A stretch of 64,000 bases of DNA from JBBROS01 sp965213845 (lineage in GTDB: Bacteria > Pseudomonadota > Alphaproteobacteria > Acetobacterales > Acetobacteraceae), in the NCBI GenBank assembly GCA_965213845.1, contig CBDCAI010000003.1, positions 372,001-436,000 of the forward strand, given 5' to 3'. Shown one piece after another: positions 8,351-16,972 of the stretch; position 1 is the first letter of the stretch; each line of letters begins with the position of its first letter. The position numbers were made by a program, and so were the translations under genes. The notes under the pieces were generated by a model. The model did not search any database and was not told the origin of the DNA. It saw nothing but the letters and a program-made list of their open reading frames with translations.

Positions 8351-9340
8351 CTACTTCGCGTCGGGCAGCGGCACCGGCGCACTCGACAGCGTCCGCAAAT
8401 ACGAAATGATGTCCGCACGCTGCTTCGGGTCCGTCACCCCGGCGAACGTCATCTTCGTCCCCGGCGCATAGGCCGCAGGCTTGGTCAGCCACTTATCCAT
8501 CTCGTCATACGTCCACTTGCCGCCATGCGCCTTCAGCGCCGCGGAGTAGGCGTATCCGTCCATGTGCGCGCCGATATCGGCCCCGACCACGTTCCACATG
8601 TTGGGCCCGATGCCGGCCTTCCCGCCCTCGGCATAGGTGTGGCAGGCGATGCAGCCGAGCTTCAGCGTGTCCGCCTGACCGGCCTTCGGGTCCGCCGAGG
8701 CCAGCCGCGTCTCGATCGGCCCACCACCGGCCGGCGCGGCGGGACCGCCAGCGCCCGGAGCAGCCGCCGTCGCGGACGCTGAAACCGGCGTCGCGCTGGC
8801 CGTTGCCGCCGGAAGCTCGACAGGATGACCCGACAGGCTGCGGAGATACAGGATGATGTCCGCCCGCTTCTTCGCGTCGGAGAGGCCCGCGTAGCTCATC
8901 TTCGTGCCGGGCGCATAGGCGCTCGGCTTCTTCAGCCAGTCGCTCAGCTCGTCCAGCGTCCACGGGCCTTCCTTGGCCTTCAGCGCCGCAGAGTAGGCGA
9001 ACCCCTCCGCATGTCCGTGCGGCGCGCCCACCACCCCATACAGGTTCGGGCCTACCCCGGCCTTGCCGCCCTCGTTGAACGAGTGGCAGGCCACGCAGCC
9101 CTGGCCCTTCACGCCCGCCTCGCCCCGGCCCACGTCCGCCGAGGCTAGAAGTGTCGGCAACGGCTCATCCGGCGCACTCGCAACCGCAGCCCCCGCCCCT
9201 TCCGGCATGTCGATCTTGATCGCCGTCTCGTGCAGCACCTTCGGGCGGACCAACGCGCCGCCGATCAGCCCACTTCCCACGAAGGCGATCCCCGCGAGCA
9301 GAACCGCGGCAAAGACCTTGGTGTTCTCAAGACTATCCAT
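8351..9340 (-). CDS. Membrane-anchored cytochrome c with two tandem heme domains
   Basis: A 329-residue protein. Residues 8-30 form an uncleaved membrane anchor (FAAVLLAGIAFVGSGLIGG), followed by two homologous class I cytochrome c domains with CVACH and CIACH heme sites, each with an axial methionine in PGTKM and a conserved GYAYSAAL/GFAYSAAL and RADIILYLRSLS/RADIISYLRTLS segment. An Ala/Pro linker separates them. Single-domain relatives (CycM, cytochrome c552) link complex III to oxidases. Lying just downstream of pufC, this duplicated form may carry electrons between bc1, oxidase and reaction centre; that is inference. The ATG at 9340 gives the expected MDSLENTKVF start; an upstream ATG would add a non-conserved stretch. 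Confidence 0.85.
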   Translation of the reverse strand: MDSLENTKVFAAVLLAGIAFVGSGLIGGALVRPKVLHETAIKIDMPEGAGAAVASAPDEPLPTLLASADVGRGEAGVKGQGCVACHSFNEGGKAGVGPNLYGVVGAPHGHAEGFAYSAALKAKEGPWTLDELSDWLKKPSAYAPGTKMSYAGLSDAKKRADIILYLRSLSGHPVELPAATASATPVSASATAAAPGAGGPAAPAGGGPIETRLASADPKAGQADTLKLGCIACHTYAEGGKAGIGPNMWNVVGADIGAHMDGYAYSAALKAHGGKWTYDEMDKWLTKPAAYAPGTKMTFAGVTDPKQRADIISYLRTLSSAPVPLPDAK

Positions 9341-9475
9341 GCGCAAGCCGCTCCCAAACGAACACCGGGCACCCCAAAGGGGCACCCGGCACTCCATAAC
9401 CCGGTGTGTGGAAATTGGGCAAGGGCAACGGCCTGTCCAGACGGGCGGCCGTAATATTCGCCCCGGTCCGGGACC

Positions 9476-9505
9476 GGGCGCCGCGATCGACCGATCGCGG
9501 CGCCC
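9476..9505 (-). terminator. Hairpin at the end of the puf operon
   Basis: GGGCGCCGCGATCG and its exact reverse complement form a 14-bp stem with AC at the tip, starting 9 bp past the pufC stop. It is placed where the puf transcript should end. The following bases are not T-rich, so it may act as a 3' stabiliser as much as a terminator. Confidence 0.6.
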
Positions 9506-9514
9506 GCAGTCCGA

Positions 9515-10549
9515 TCAGGGTTTCGCCGACACCACCCGAAGTTCCGGGAAGTCCTTGACCATGCTCACGCCATACAGCGGCTTAAACACCCCCTGGTGAC
9601 AGGTGGCACAGCCCACCTTCGCCACGTCGCCCGCCGTGCCCAGCCGGACCGGCGGGAACACGCCCTGCAATGAGCCGAGGTAGTCGTTGTTGATCTCCCG
9701 CACCATCCGGATGCCGTGCCACGCCACCACCCGCTGCGGCGTGCTCTGCGACCAGTCGCCGAAGTTGCGGGAGTTGTGGCAGTAGGTGCAGTTCACCCCG
9801 AGCGACTGCGAGAAGTGGACCATCAGCGCATAGGTCCATTCCGCCTCCTTGATGGAGTGGCGGTCCGTCCCCGGCAGCGCCCGCTCGGCCTGCACGCGGA
9901 TGTCGTGGTCGTTCTTCAGGTAAGGCGTGAAGGGGTCGTACGGCAGCGAGGAGTTGTTGATGGCCGGCGCCGCGCGGTTCTTGCCGGTGTTGATCTCGGC
10001 CATCCCGCCTTCATGCCCGGCACCCGGGTCGGTGAAGTAGATGTTGGACGGCACCGGGTTGCCGCGGTGGCAGGTGTAGCAGGTGACCCCGGTTTCAGCG
10101 ACGTGCTGCGTCCAGTTGGCGTTGATGGTCTGCGTCATCTGGATCATGCGCCGGGCCACCACCTTGGTGTAGACGCTGTCCTCGGCCATGTTGTTGGTGT
10201 TGTGGCAGTAGGCGCAGCCCTGCGTCGGCGCGACCCAGTTGGTGATCGAGACCATCAGCCGGGTGAACTGCCCGACGCTCAGATCCTGCAGCACCTGCAC
10301 GTTCTTGTAGACCGTGCCCGCCTTCGGGCCCGTCGCCGGCAGCTGCGGCAACGATGCCGGCACCTGGTTCGCCGCCAGGTAGGTCTTCACCAGCCGCGGG
10401 TCGTAGTTCTCCACCATCGCGGTCCCACGGTAGCCCCGCTGAACCGCCTGAACCGGCGGACGCTCGAAGGTGGTCATCATCGCGATGGTGACCAGCGCCG
10501 CGGCACAGATGCCCACCAGGCCGAAGGCGGTCTTGATGCCGTAGTTCAT
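9515..10549 (-). CDS. pufC: Photosynthetic reaction centre tetraheme cytochrome c subunit
   Basis: A 344-residue protein bound to the periplasmic face of the reaction centre, re-reducing the photo-oxidised special pair. Four heme sites are present: CAYCH, CYTCH, CTYCH and CATCH, in two pairs as in the family, with methionines upstream of the heme sites (FTRLMVSITNW, ARRMIQMTQ, YALMVHFSQ, GIRMVREIN). An N-terminal hydrophobic helix (LVGICAAALVTIAMM) holds a cysteine but the surrounding residues are a poor lipobox, so I expect a membrane-helix anchor rather than a lipid anchor. The ATG overlaps the pufM stop by 4 bp. Last gene of the superoperon. Confidence 0.95.
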   Translation of the reverse strand: MNYGIKTAFGLVGICAAALVTIAMMTTFERPPVQAVQRGYRGTAMVENYDPRLVKTYLAANQVPASLPQLPATGPKAGTVYKNVQVLQDLSVGQFTRLMVSITNWVAPTQGCAYCHNTNNMAEDSVYTKVVARRMIQMTQTINANWTQHVAETGVTCYTCHRGNPVPSNIYFTDPGAGHEGGMAEINTGKNRAAPAINNSSLPYDPFTPYLKNDHDIRVQAERALPGTDRHSIKEAEWTYALMVHFSQSLGVNCTYCHNSRNFGDWSQSTPQRVVAWHGIRMVREINNDYLGSLQGVFPPVRLGTAGDVAKVGCATCHQGVFKPLYGVSMVKDFPELRVVSAKP

Positions 10550-11529
10550 TTCACCGCTCCTGCCGCCGCACCGATCGCCGGGTCGAGCACGGGGCCCCAC
10601 ACCGCAGGATAGGCTGGCGCGATCCCGTGCTTCACACCCCAGAGGAACCAGTTGTCCACGGCCGTCCCGGTCAGCAGGATGCCGATGCCCCCCGTGATCG
10701 GGCACAGCACGGCGAACCACCAGGCCCAGCGATGGATGCTCTCCGCCGTGGCGCAGAACCCCATCGTCCAGCGCCAGAACAGCGCGCCACGCTCGAAGGC
10801 CGTCCCGCGGTCCACGATCTGCTCCAGCTCCCGCTCGCCGCCGAACCGGCTGATCGCCAGCACCGTCGCGCCATGCATGGCGAACAGCAGCGTCGCCCCG
10901 TACAGGAACACGATCGAGAGCATGTGGAACGGGTTATAGAACAGGTTGCCGTAGCGGATGGAGAACGCCGCCGTCCAGTCCAGGTGCGGGAAGATGCCGA
11001 AGGGCACCGCCTCCGCCCAGCTGCCCATCAGCACCGGACGGATCAGGCCCAGCACCAGATAGAGCCAGATCGCCGCGGCGAAGGCCCAGGCCACGTGCGT
11101 GCCCATGCCCAGCTGCTTGGCCCGGGTGTACACGCGCGTCCACCACAGCAGGATCGAGGCCGTCAGGAAGAAGCCGGCCATCAGCCACCATCCGCCCTCG
11201 GCCAGCGGCGGGATGTGCAGCCCGTACTTCGGCGCCGGCGGCTCGAGCCCGAGCCAGAACAGCTGGCGCACGAACTGCACCGGGTCCCACCCGACGGAGG
11301 CCCACATGTTCAGCCCGATGATCTCGAACGCCATGAAGCCGCAGATCAGCGAGGCGATGCCCGTGGCGCCCAGGTAGATGGGCCCCACCTGCGCATCGCC
11401 GATGATCCCGAACAGGTGAATGAAGAACGGCTTGCCCGTCCGGCTCCAGCCCGTCGTCGTGACGGGTACCCCGGCATAGGCGGGTCCACGGACCTGCACG
11501 CGGGTAAAGAGGTTCTGATATTGGGCCAT
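10546..11529 (-). CDS. pufM: Photosynthetic reaction centre M subunit
   Basis: A 327-residue five-helix membrane protein binding half of the bacteriochlorophyll, bacteriopheophytin and quinone cofactors. HLDWTAAFSIRYGNLFYNPFHM (histidines for special pair and accessory pigment) is at about residues 185-205, and FALHGAT equivalent FAMHGATVLAISRFGGERE with the iron-ligand histidine and glutamate follows. ESIHRWAWWFAVL carries another iron ligand. The length suits species with a PufC subunit. It lies 30 bp after pufL and overlaps pufC. Confidence 0.97.
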   Translation of the reverse strand: MAQYQNLFTRVQVRGPAYAGVPVTTTGWSRTGKPFFIHLFGIIGDAQVGPIYLGATGIASLICGFMAFEIIGLNMWASVGWDPVQFVRQLFWLGLEPPAPKYGLHIPPLAEGGWWLMAGFFLTASILLWWTRVYTRAKQLGMGTHVAWAFAAAIWLYLVLGLIRPVLMGSWAEAVPFGIFPHLDWTAAFSIRYGNLFYNPFHMLSIVFLYGATLLFAMHGATVLAISRFGGERELEQIVDRGTAFERGALFWRWTMGFCATAESIHRWAWWFAVLCPITGGIGILLTGTAVDNWFLWGVKHGIAPAYPAVWGPVLDPAIGAAAGAVK

Positions 11530-11559
11530 GTCGTGGCTCCTCCCCTTAGTGTCGTTACG

Positions 11560-12396
11560 TCAGCGCCAGATCGGCAGGTTGAGCCACCAGCCCCACCACT
11601 CGGGCCAGCCACGGGTCCAGAACGGACCGGAGATCACGATGCACACCGCGCTCCAGAACCCGGCGCTCAGCGCCAGGAACAGGCCCAGCCGATGAATGCC
11701 GAGCGTCCCGATCGACCAGCCGATCGTGTCGCGGAAGAAGGTGTTCTCGTGCTCGGCCGTCTTGACCAGGCCGTCCTGGCCGGGACCCCGCGCCGGGTTC
11801 GCCGCCGACAGCACCAGGCCGCCATGCATGCTCAACGCCAGCACCGTGGTGAAGAAGAACGACACCGCCAGCATGTGCGCGGGGTTGTAGTGAAAATGCA
11901 GGTATTGGTAGCCGGTGTTGGACACCCAATCGAGGTGGCTCAGGATCCCGTACGGGAAGCCGAAGCCCCAGGCGCCCAGCAGCACCGGGCGGACGATCAC
12001 GAGCGTCACGTAGGCGAACACCGCCACCCCGTAGGCGACAGGCACGTGGTAGCCCATGCCCAGCTTGCGGCTGATCTCGGCCTGGCGCAGCGCCCACGAG
12101 ACGAAGGCCCCCGTCGCGCAGATGGTGATCACCTGCCACAGCCCGCCTTCGCGGATCGGCGCGAAGCCCAGCCCGTAGCTGATGTCGGGCGGCGCAATAT
12201 TGATCTGCCAGGGGTTCCACGTCGGCCCGATGGCCGCGCCGTAGAAGATCAGCAGCGTGCCGAGCAACGCGAAGAACATCGTGCTGACGCCGAACAGCCC
12301 GACATAGAACGGCCCGACCCAGAAATCGAACAGGTCGCCGCCCAGCAGGGTCCCACCCCGCACCCGGTACTTGGCCTCGTAGCTCAGCATCGACAT
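11560..12396 (-). CDS. pufL: Photosynthetic reaction centre L subunit
   Basis: A 278-residue five-helix partner of PufM. The N-terminus MSMLSYEAKYRVRGGTLLGGDLFDFWVGPFYVGLFG is typical, YLHFHYNPAHM (about residue 170) gives the special-pair histidine, LALSMHG an iron-ligand histidine, and FFRDTIGWSIGTLGIHRLG the Qb/iron region. It is preceded by a 75-bp gap with a stable hairpin separating it from pufA. Confidence 0.97.
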   Translation of the reverse strand: MSMLSYEAKYRVRGGTLLGGDLFDFWVGPFYVGLFGVSTMFFALLGTLLIFYGAAIGPTWNPWQINIAPPDISYGLGFAPIREGGLWQVITICATGAFVSWALRQAEISRKLGMGYHVPVAYGVAVFAYVTLVIVRPVLLGAWGFGFPYGILSHLDWVSNTGYQYLHFHYNPAHMLAVSFFFTTVLALSMHGGLVLSAANPARGPGQDGLVKTAEHENTFFRDTIGWSIGTLGIHRLGLFLALSAGFWSAVCIVISGPFWTRGWPEWWGWWLNLPIWR

Positions 12397-12430
12397 CCCG
12401 CCTGCTCCTCTTATAGAGAGTACCGTGCCT

Positions 12431-12453
12431 GGCGCCGGGTCATCCCCGGCGCC
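12431..12453 (-). other. Intercistronic hairpin between pufA and pufL
   Basis: GGCGCCGGG-TCATC-CCCGGCGCC forms a 9-bp perfect stem with a 5-nt loop in the pufA-pufL gap. In Rhodobacter a hairpin at this point protects the pufBA part of the mRNA from 3' decay and sets the LH1:RC ratio; the same role is inferred here from position and shape. Confidence 0.75.
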
Positions 12454-12471
12454 AAGACACGAGTCCTCATG

Positions 12472-12654
12472 TCACCGTGCCGCAGCCGGCATCGGTGCCA
12501 CCTGGGCCGCAACCGAGCGCGACGGTCCCTCGAGCCAGTTGAACCGGCTCGTGCTGAGCAGGATGAAGTGAATCAACAGCGCGAGGACGAACAGGAACAC
12601 GGACAACGCCACCAACACACGGCGGGGGTCGAACAGCAGCCAAACTCTCCACAT
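12472..12654 (-). CDS. pufA: Light-harvesting 1 alpha polypeptide
   Basis: A 60-residue single-helix antenna protein. It starts MWRVWLLFDPRRVL as LH1 alpha chains do, and the membrane helix has the bacteriochlorophyll-ligand histidine in ALLIHFILLSTSRFNWLEG. The ATG at 12654 lies 14 bp after the pufB stop and is preceded by AGAAGGAC. With PufB it forms the ring around the reaction centre. Confidence 0.95.
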   Translation of the reverse strand: MWRVWLLFDPRRVLVALSVFLFVLALLIHFILLSTSRFNWLEGPSRSVAAQVAPMPAAAR

Positions 12655-12668
12655 GGTCTGGTCCTTCT

Positions 12669-12887
12669 CTATGCCAGGAACGATTTGACGACGGCGACGC
12701 CGTCCATCAGCTGCGCGTAGCCGTTCGGCCCGGGCAGCCACGGGCGCCACTGCCACACCAGCACGTGCGCGATGATCGCGATCACCGTGAACACGATGAA
12801 GCTCGTGATGAAGATCGAGTGGAACTCACGCGCCTCGGAGTCGGTCAGGCCCGAGGTGGACCCTGTTCGAAGGTTGACGTCAGACAT
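12669..12887 (-). CDS. pufB: Light-harvesting 1 beta polypeptide
   Basis: A 72-residue LH1 beta chain. The pattern LTDSEAREFHSIFITSFIVFT with the first conserved histidine, then IAHVLVWQWRPWLP with the bacteriochlorophyll-ligand histidine and the WRPW motif, is diagnostic. The C-terminal extension after WLPGPNGYAQLMDGV is somewhat longer than in most LH1 beta chains. The ATG at 12887 follows a GGAGGTACC ribosome site. It directly follows bchZ (99-bp gap), with no pufQ between. Confidence 0.95.
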   Translation of the reverse strand: MSDVNLRTGSTSGLTDSEAREFHSIFITSFIVFTVIAIIAHVLVWQWRPWLPGPNGYAQLMDGVAVVKSFLA

Positions 12888-12986
12888 AATCGGGGTACCT
12901 CCACGTACCGTTGCACACCGCACCTCCCCGCGGCTGGGGTCGTCCCAAGGCTTGCGCCGAGGATCTCTGGGCAGAGGCCGACCGCC

Positions 12987-14471
12987 TCATGCCTCAACTC
13001 CTTCACGGAGTATCTCTGTCGAAGCGACAACCAGGCCGAGCGCCGCGGCAGCCCGCGCCCCCGTCACCCGGTCCTCGCCGGCCGCACGGGCGGCCTGCTC
13101 CACGCGGTCCCGCGCCGACTTGGCAGCGCTGATCCGCACGATGAACGGCTCGGCCTCCACGACCCGGGCCAGGAGCGCCAGCGCGTCCTCGTCCCACGGC
13201 GTCGCGTTCCAGGCTGCCGCCCGCACCGGCGTCGGCTCGACCTTGTCCATCTCCGTGCCCAGCGGCAGGATGTGGAACAGCGCGTCGAACAACGCGTTGC
13301 AGTATTCCTGCACGAGGTAGCAGGCGCCCGCATACCCCATGAAGGGCGTGCCGGTGTGCCGCCGCACGATCGCACCGGGGAAGCTCGCCGGGATGAACGC
13401 ACACCGAGAACCCAGCTCGGCCGCATACATCCGCTCGTTGAACGACCCGTACAGCACCAGCGGCGGCGTGGCCTTCAGCGCCGCCCGCACCGCCTGGTTG
13501 TCGGGCTTCGTGCCGGCCGTGCGCGAGAAGTGGAAGGTGCACGGGATGCCAAGCTCCCCCTCCATGAACCCCACCAGGCCGCGCGCATAGGTGTCCGTCG
13601 CGACCACCGCGAACGACGCCGTGGCGAAGAAATCCTGCGTCACCGAGCGCCACAGGTCCCACACCGGCTTGATCGTCGTGTGCTTCTCCCGCTCGATGAA
13701 CGGCTCGGGGTCCAGCCCGGTCAGCTCGCCCAGCTTGCGCAGGAAGTTCGTCGTGGCGAACAGGCCGATCGGCGCCTGCAGATACGGCCGCTCCAGCTCC
13801 TCGCACAGCCCGCGCCCGAACTCACGATACATGCAGATGTTCACGTCGGCGTCCGGCAGCCGCGCGATGTCGTCCACGTGCGAGCCCAGCGGGAACACCA
13901 GGTTGATCTCGCAGCCGATCCCCTCCACCAGGCGGCGGATCTCGGCCAAGTCCGACGGCATGTTGAACGTGCCGTAGATGGGCCCGACGATGTTCACCCG
14001 GGGCTTCACGCCCTCGGCCCGCGCCGGACGCGGCTTGATCTTGGTCCGCTTGGCGCCGAACTCGCTCCACAGCCAGTAGATCGCCCGGTCGGCCGCCTGC
14101 CACTGGTCCTCGTCGATGGTGCGCGGGATGAAGCGCAGCAGGTTGCTGCCCTCCGGCGTCACGCCGCCACCGATCATCTCGGCGATGCTGCCCGTCACCA
14201 CCACGCCCGGCAGATCCTGGTCGCCCGTCGCCGCGGCCCGGCGCAGCGCGCCCTCCGTCCCGTTCATCGACAGGCTGTCCTCGTCGAGCCCCGTCACCAC
14301 CACCGGCAGCTCGTGCGGCGGCAGCCCGTCCGTGTAGTGCAGCACCGCCGTCACCGGCAGGTTCTCGCACCCCACGGGCCCGTCGATCACCACGCGCAGG
14401 CCGCGCACCGCCGAAAAGGCGTAGACGGCACCCCAGTAGCCGCCGGCCCGGTCGTGATCGAGCACCAGCAT
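12987..14471 (-). CDS. bchZ: Chlorophyllide a reductase subunit Z
   Basis: A 494-residue nitrogenase-like subunit. Together with BchY it forms the catalytic heterotetramer that reduces ring B of chlorophyllide a, receiving electrons from BchX. The protein opens MLVLDHDRAGGYWGAVYAF and has the cluster cysteine region GCENLPVTAVLHY near residue 35, TGSIAEMIGGG near 92 and SFPGAIVRRHTGTPFMGYAG near 370. The ATG directly abuts the bchY stop (TAGATG). Same order as in other purple bacteria. Confidence 0.96.
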   Translation of the reverse strand: MLVLDHDRAGGYWGAVYAFSAVRGLRVVIDGPVGCENLPVTAVLHYTDGLPPHELPVVVTGLDEDSLSMNGTEGALRRAAATGDQDLPGVVVTGSIAEMIGGGVTPEGSNLLRFIPRTIDEDQWQAADRAIYWLWSEFGAKRTKIKPRPARAEGVKPRVNIVGPIYGTFNMPSDLAEIRRLVEGIGCEINLVFPLGSHVDDIARLPDADVNICMYREFGRGLCEELERPYLQAPIGLFATTNFLRKLGELTGLDPEPFIEREKHTTIKPVWDLWRSVTQDFFATASFAVVATDTYARGLVGFMEGELGIPCTFHFSRTAGTKPDNQAVRAALKATPPLVLYGSFNERMYAAELGSRCAFIPASFPGAIVRRHTGTPFMGYAGACYLVQEYCNALFDALFHILPLGTEMDKVEPTPVRAAAWNATPWDEDALALLARVVEAEPFIVRISAAKSARDRVEQAARAAGEDRVTGARAAAALGLVVASTEILREGVEA

Positions 14472-15995
14472 CTAGGTGCCCACCGCTTCGACCGACTTGG
14501 CCTGCGCCGCGCGCTGCTTGCGCATCCGCTCCCGCGAGCCCTTCGGCTCCACAGGCTTCTGCGTCCAGCCGTAGCCGGCCGCGGTCCCGGTGCCCACACC
14601 CTCGAAGAACCCGACCATGCGGCGGAACCGCTCGGCCCCCTTGGTCTGCGCCGCCACGATCCCGGCCAGCGCACCCGCACCCGCCGGCCCGAACAGCGGC
14701 CGGGCCGAAACCATGTTCGTGAAATACAGCGCCGGGATGCCCAGCTCCTTGGCCTTCTGCACCAGCGGCGTCGTGCCGACGGCAAGATCGGGCCGCACCT
14801 CCAGCATCGCCTGCATATCCTGCTCGAGCGAGGCCCGGTACTGCACGTGCACCCCCCGCGCCTCGAGCCACTCGCGGTCCGCCTCGCTCCATTCCGTGCG
14901 CGGGCACGCCGTGCCCACATAAGGCACCTCCGCCCCGGCCTCGATCAGCAGCCGCGCCACCAGCAGCTCCGAGCCCTCGTAGCCCGACAGCGTGATCCGG
15001 GCCTTGATCGGCGCCGCATCGAGCGCGCCCTTGATCGCCGGCAGCCACTTCGCCTTCGCCGCGTCGGCGCTCATGCCGGTCGCGGCCCCCACCGCATCGA
15101 GCCACGCCGCCGTGCCGTCCACGCCCACCGGGCCCGACCCCACCACCGCGCGGCCCGCCGCGCGGAACTCCCGCACCGTCGCCGTGTAGAACGGGTGCAC
15201 CGCGGCGGCCACGGCGCAATCCAGCGCCGCATACTGGTCCCGCCACTCACGCGACGGCAAGGCGGGCGCAACACCCAGCCCCATCGGCGCCAGCAAGGCA
15301 CTCAGCCCCGGCGGATCGCCCGGGAACAGCTCGCCGATAAACGCCACCGTCGGCAGCGTCGCCGCGGTGCGCGGCCGGGCCACCGGGCCGGTTTCCGCCT
15401 CGGTCCGCGCATACTTCAGCATCGCCCCGGCCAGCACGTCCTTCGCCTCGGCATGCGTCGGCACACCGAACCCCGGAACGTCGATGCCGATGACCCGCAC
15501 GCCGTCGATCATCCGCGGCAGACGGTCCAGCGGCACGCCCGAGGCGGTCGGCACACACAGGTTGATCACCACGACCGCATCGACGTCGGCCGGCTTGGCC
15601 ACCTGGTGCACGGCGTCGCGAATGTCCTCGTACAGCTGCCCGCGCACCAGGCTCTCGCTGTTGAAGGGCACGTAGCCGACGCTGCGCCGGGCCCCGTAGA
15701 AGTGCGCCGTGAAGGTCAGCCCATAGACGCAGCAGGCGGACCCGCTGAGGATCGTTGCCGTCCGGCGCATCCGCAGGCCGACGCGCAGTGCGCCGAAGGC
15801 CGGGCACATGGATTGCGGCTGGTCGTGCGGCCCCTGCGGGTAGTCGGCCGACAGACGGTCCATCACCGCGCTCTTGCCCGCAGCCCGCGCGGCCGCCTGC
15901 AGCGTCGACTTGCCGCCATGGCACCCGTCGGCAACCGGGCTCAGGCCGGCACCCGGGGACGGGTCTGCAGGAAGGATGGAGCCGTCCACCGTCAC
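14472..15995 (-). CDS. bchY: Chlorophyllide a reductase subunit Y
   Basis: A 507-residue partner of BchZ. Cluster-binding cysteines appear in QSMCPAFGALR, SGSACCVYGLTFTAHFYGARR and VINLCVPTASG (about residues 65-165). I place the start at GTG 15995, which overlaps the bchX stop (GTGA) and gives TVDGSILPADPSP at the N-terminus; the open frame continues upstream only as a shadow of bchX. The frame ends at TAG beside bchZ. Confidence 0.95.
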   Translation of the reverse strand: MTVDGSILPADPSPGAGLSPVADGCHGGKSTLQAAARAAGKSAVMDRLSADYPQGPHDQPQSMCPAFGALRVGLRMRRTATILSGSACCVYGLTFTAHFYGARRSVGYVPFNSESLVRGQLYEDIRDAVHQVAKPADVDAVVVINLCVPTASGVPLDRLPRMIDGVRVIGIDVPGFGVPTHAEAKDVLAGAMLKYARTEAETGPVARPRTAATLPTVAFIGELFPGDPPGLSALLAPMGLGVAPALPSREWRDQYAALDCAVAAAVHPFYTATVREFRAAGRAVVGSGPVGVDGTAAWLDAVGAATGMSADAAKAKWLPAIKGALDAAPIKARITLSGYEGSELLVARLLIEAGAEVPYVGTACPRTEWSEADREWLEARGVHVQYRASLEQDMQAMLEVRPDLAVGTTPLVQKAKELGIPALYFTNMVSARPLFGPAGAGALAGIVAAQTKGAERFRRMVGFFEGVGTGTAAGYGWTQKPVEPKGSRERMRKQRAAQAKSVEAVGT

Positions 15996-16972
15996 GCGCC
16001 CTCGTAGACGACTTCGAGAGTGGGCTTGTTGAGCACCGTCGCCGCGCACATGTCGGCCTCGGTCGCAGGCTGCAGCACGACGTTGCGGCCCACCGCCTCG
16101 CCCTTGAACAGCCCGAGCAGCGCGTCGTGCGTCAAAGGCGTCGGGCGCACCGGCGGCGCGCTCGCCACCTGTTCGGCCAGCAGCTCGAACATCGGCGCCC
16201 ACTCGCTGCCGGGCCGCCCGATGATCTCGTAGTTCGCGCTCTTTTTCCGGATGTCGTCGTTCGCCGGGATCGCCGACAGCACGGGGATGCCGGCCGCCGC
16301 CGCGAAGGCATGCGCCTCGCCGGTGCCGTCGTCCTTGTTGATGACCATGCCGGCCACGCCGACGTTCCCGCCCATCTTGCGGAAGTAGTCCACCGCCGAG
16401 CAGACGTTGTTGGCCACATACAGCGACTGCAGGTCGTTCGACCCGACCACGATCACCTTCTGGCACATGTCCCGCGCGATCGGCAGACCGAAGCCGCCGC
16501 ACACCACGTCGCCCAGGAAGTCGAGCAGCACGTAGTCGAAGCCCCACTCGTGGAAACCCAGCTTCTCCAGCAGCTCGAACCCGTGGATGATCCCGCGCCC
16601 GCCGCAGCCGCGCCCGACCTCGGGGCCGCCCAGCTCCATCGCGAACACGCCGTCGCGGATGAAGCACACGTCGCCGATGCTGACCTTCTCGCCCGCAGCC
16701 TTCTTCTTCGACGACGTCTCGATGATCGTCGGGCAGCTCCGGCCGCCGAACAGCAGGCTTGTCGTGTCGGACTTCGGGTCACACCCGATCAGCAGGACGC
16801 GCTTGCCCTGCTGGGCCATCATGTAGCTGAGGTTCGCCAGCGTGAAGCTCTTGCCGATGCCGCCCTTGCCGTAGATGGCGATGACCTGCGTCTCTTTCTT
16901 CACGGGCGTCGACATCGGGGCGTCGGGCTCGATGGCGGCCTCGGCCCGCAACGCGTCGGTCATGGCGTTCAT
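15992..16972 (-). CDS. bchX: Chlorophyllide a reductase iron protein subunit X
   Basis: A 326-residue NifH-like ATPase that delivers electrons to BchYZ. The P-loop IYGKGGIGKSFTLAN is at about residues 33-47; the cysteines bridging the 4Fe-4S cluster are in GRGCGGRGI and DVVCGGFG. The ATG at 16972 overlaps the bchC stop (ATGA); a second ATG three codons on is possible. KKKAAGEK in the middle is a typical BchX insert. Confidence 0.96.
   Translation of the reverse strand: MNAMTDALRAEAAIEPDAPMSTPVKKETQVIAIYGKGGIGKSFTLANLSYMMAQQGKRVLLIGCDPKSDTTSLLFGGRSCPTIIETSSKKKAAGEKVSIGDVCFIRDGVFAMELGGPEVGRGCGGRGIIHGFELLEKLGFHEWGFDYVLLDFLGDVVCGGFGLPIARDMCQKVIVVGSNDLQSLYVANNVCSAVDYFRKMGGNVGVAGMVINKDDGTGEAHAFAAAAGIPVLSAIPANDDIRKKSANYEIIGRPGSEWAPMFELLAEQVASAPPVRPTPLTHDALLGLFKGEAVGRNVVLQPATEADMCAATVLNKPTLEVVYEGA

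Noticed and set aside
12894..12909. GGTAC-N6-GTACC inverted repeat ahead of pufB as an operator
   Set aside because: Only 5-bp arms and it overlaps the ribosome site region; not distinguishable from chance.
12888..12986. Possible pufQ between bchZ and pufB
   Set aside because: Only 99 bp, with stops in all frames and no hydrophobic ORF of the needed size.
16132..16419. Arg/Ser-rich ORFs inside bchX and neighbours as toxin or small basic proteins
   Set aside because: They are alternate frames of conserved bch genes.
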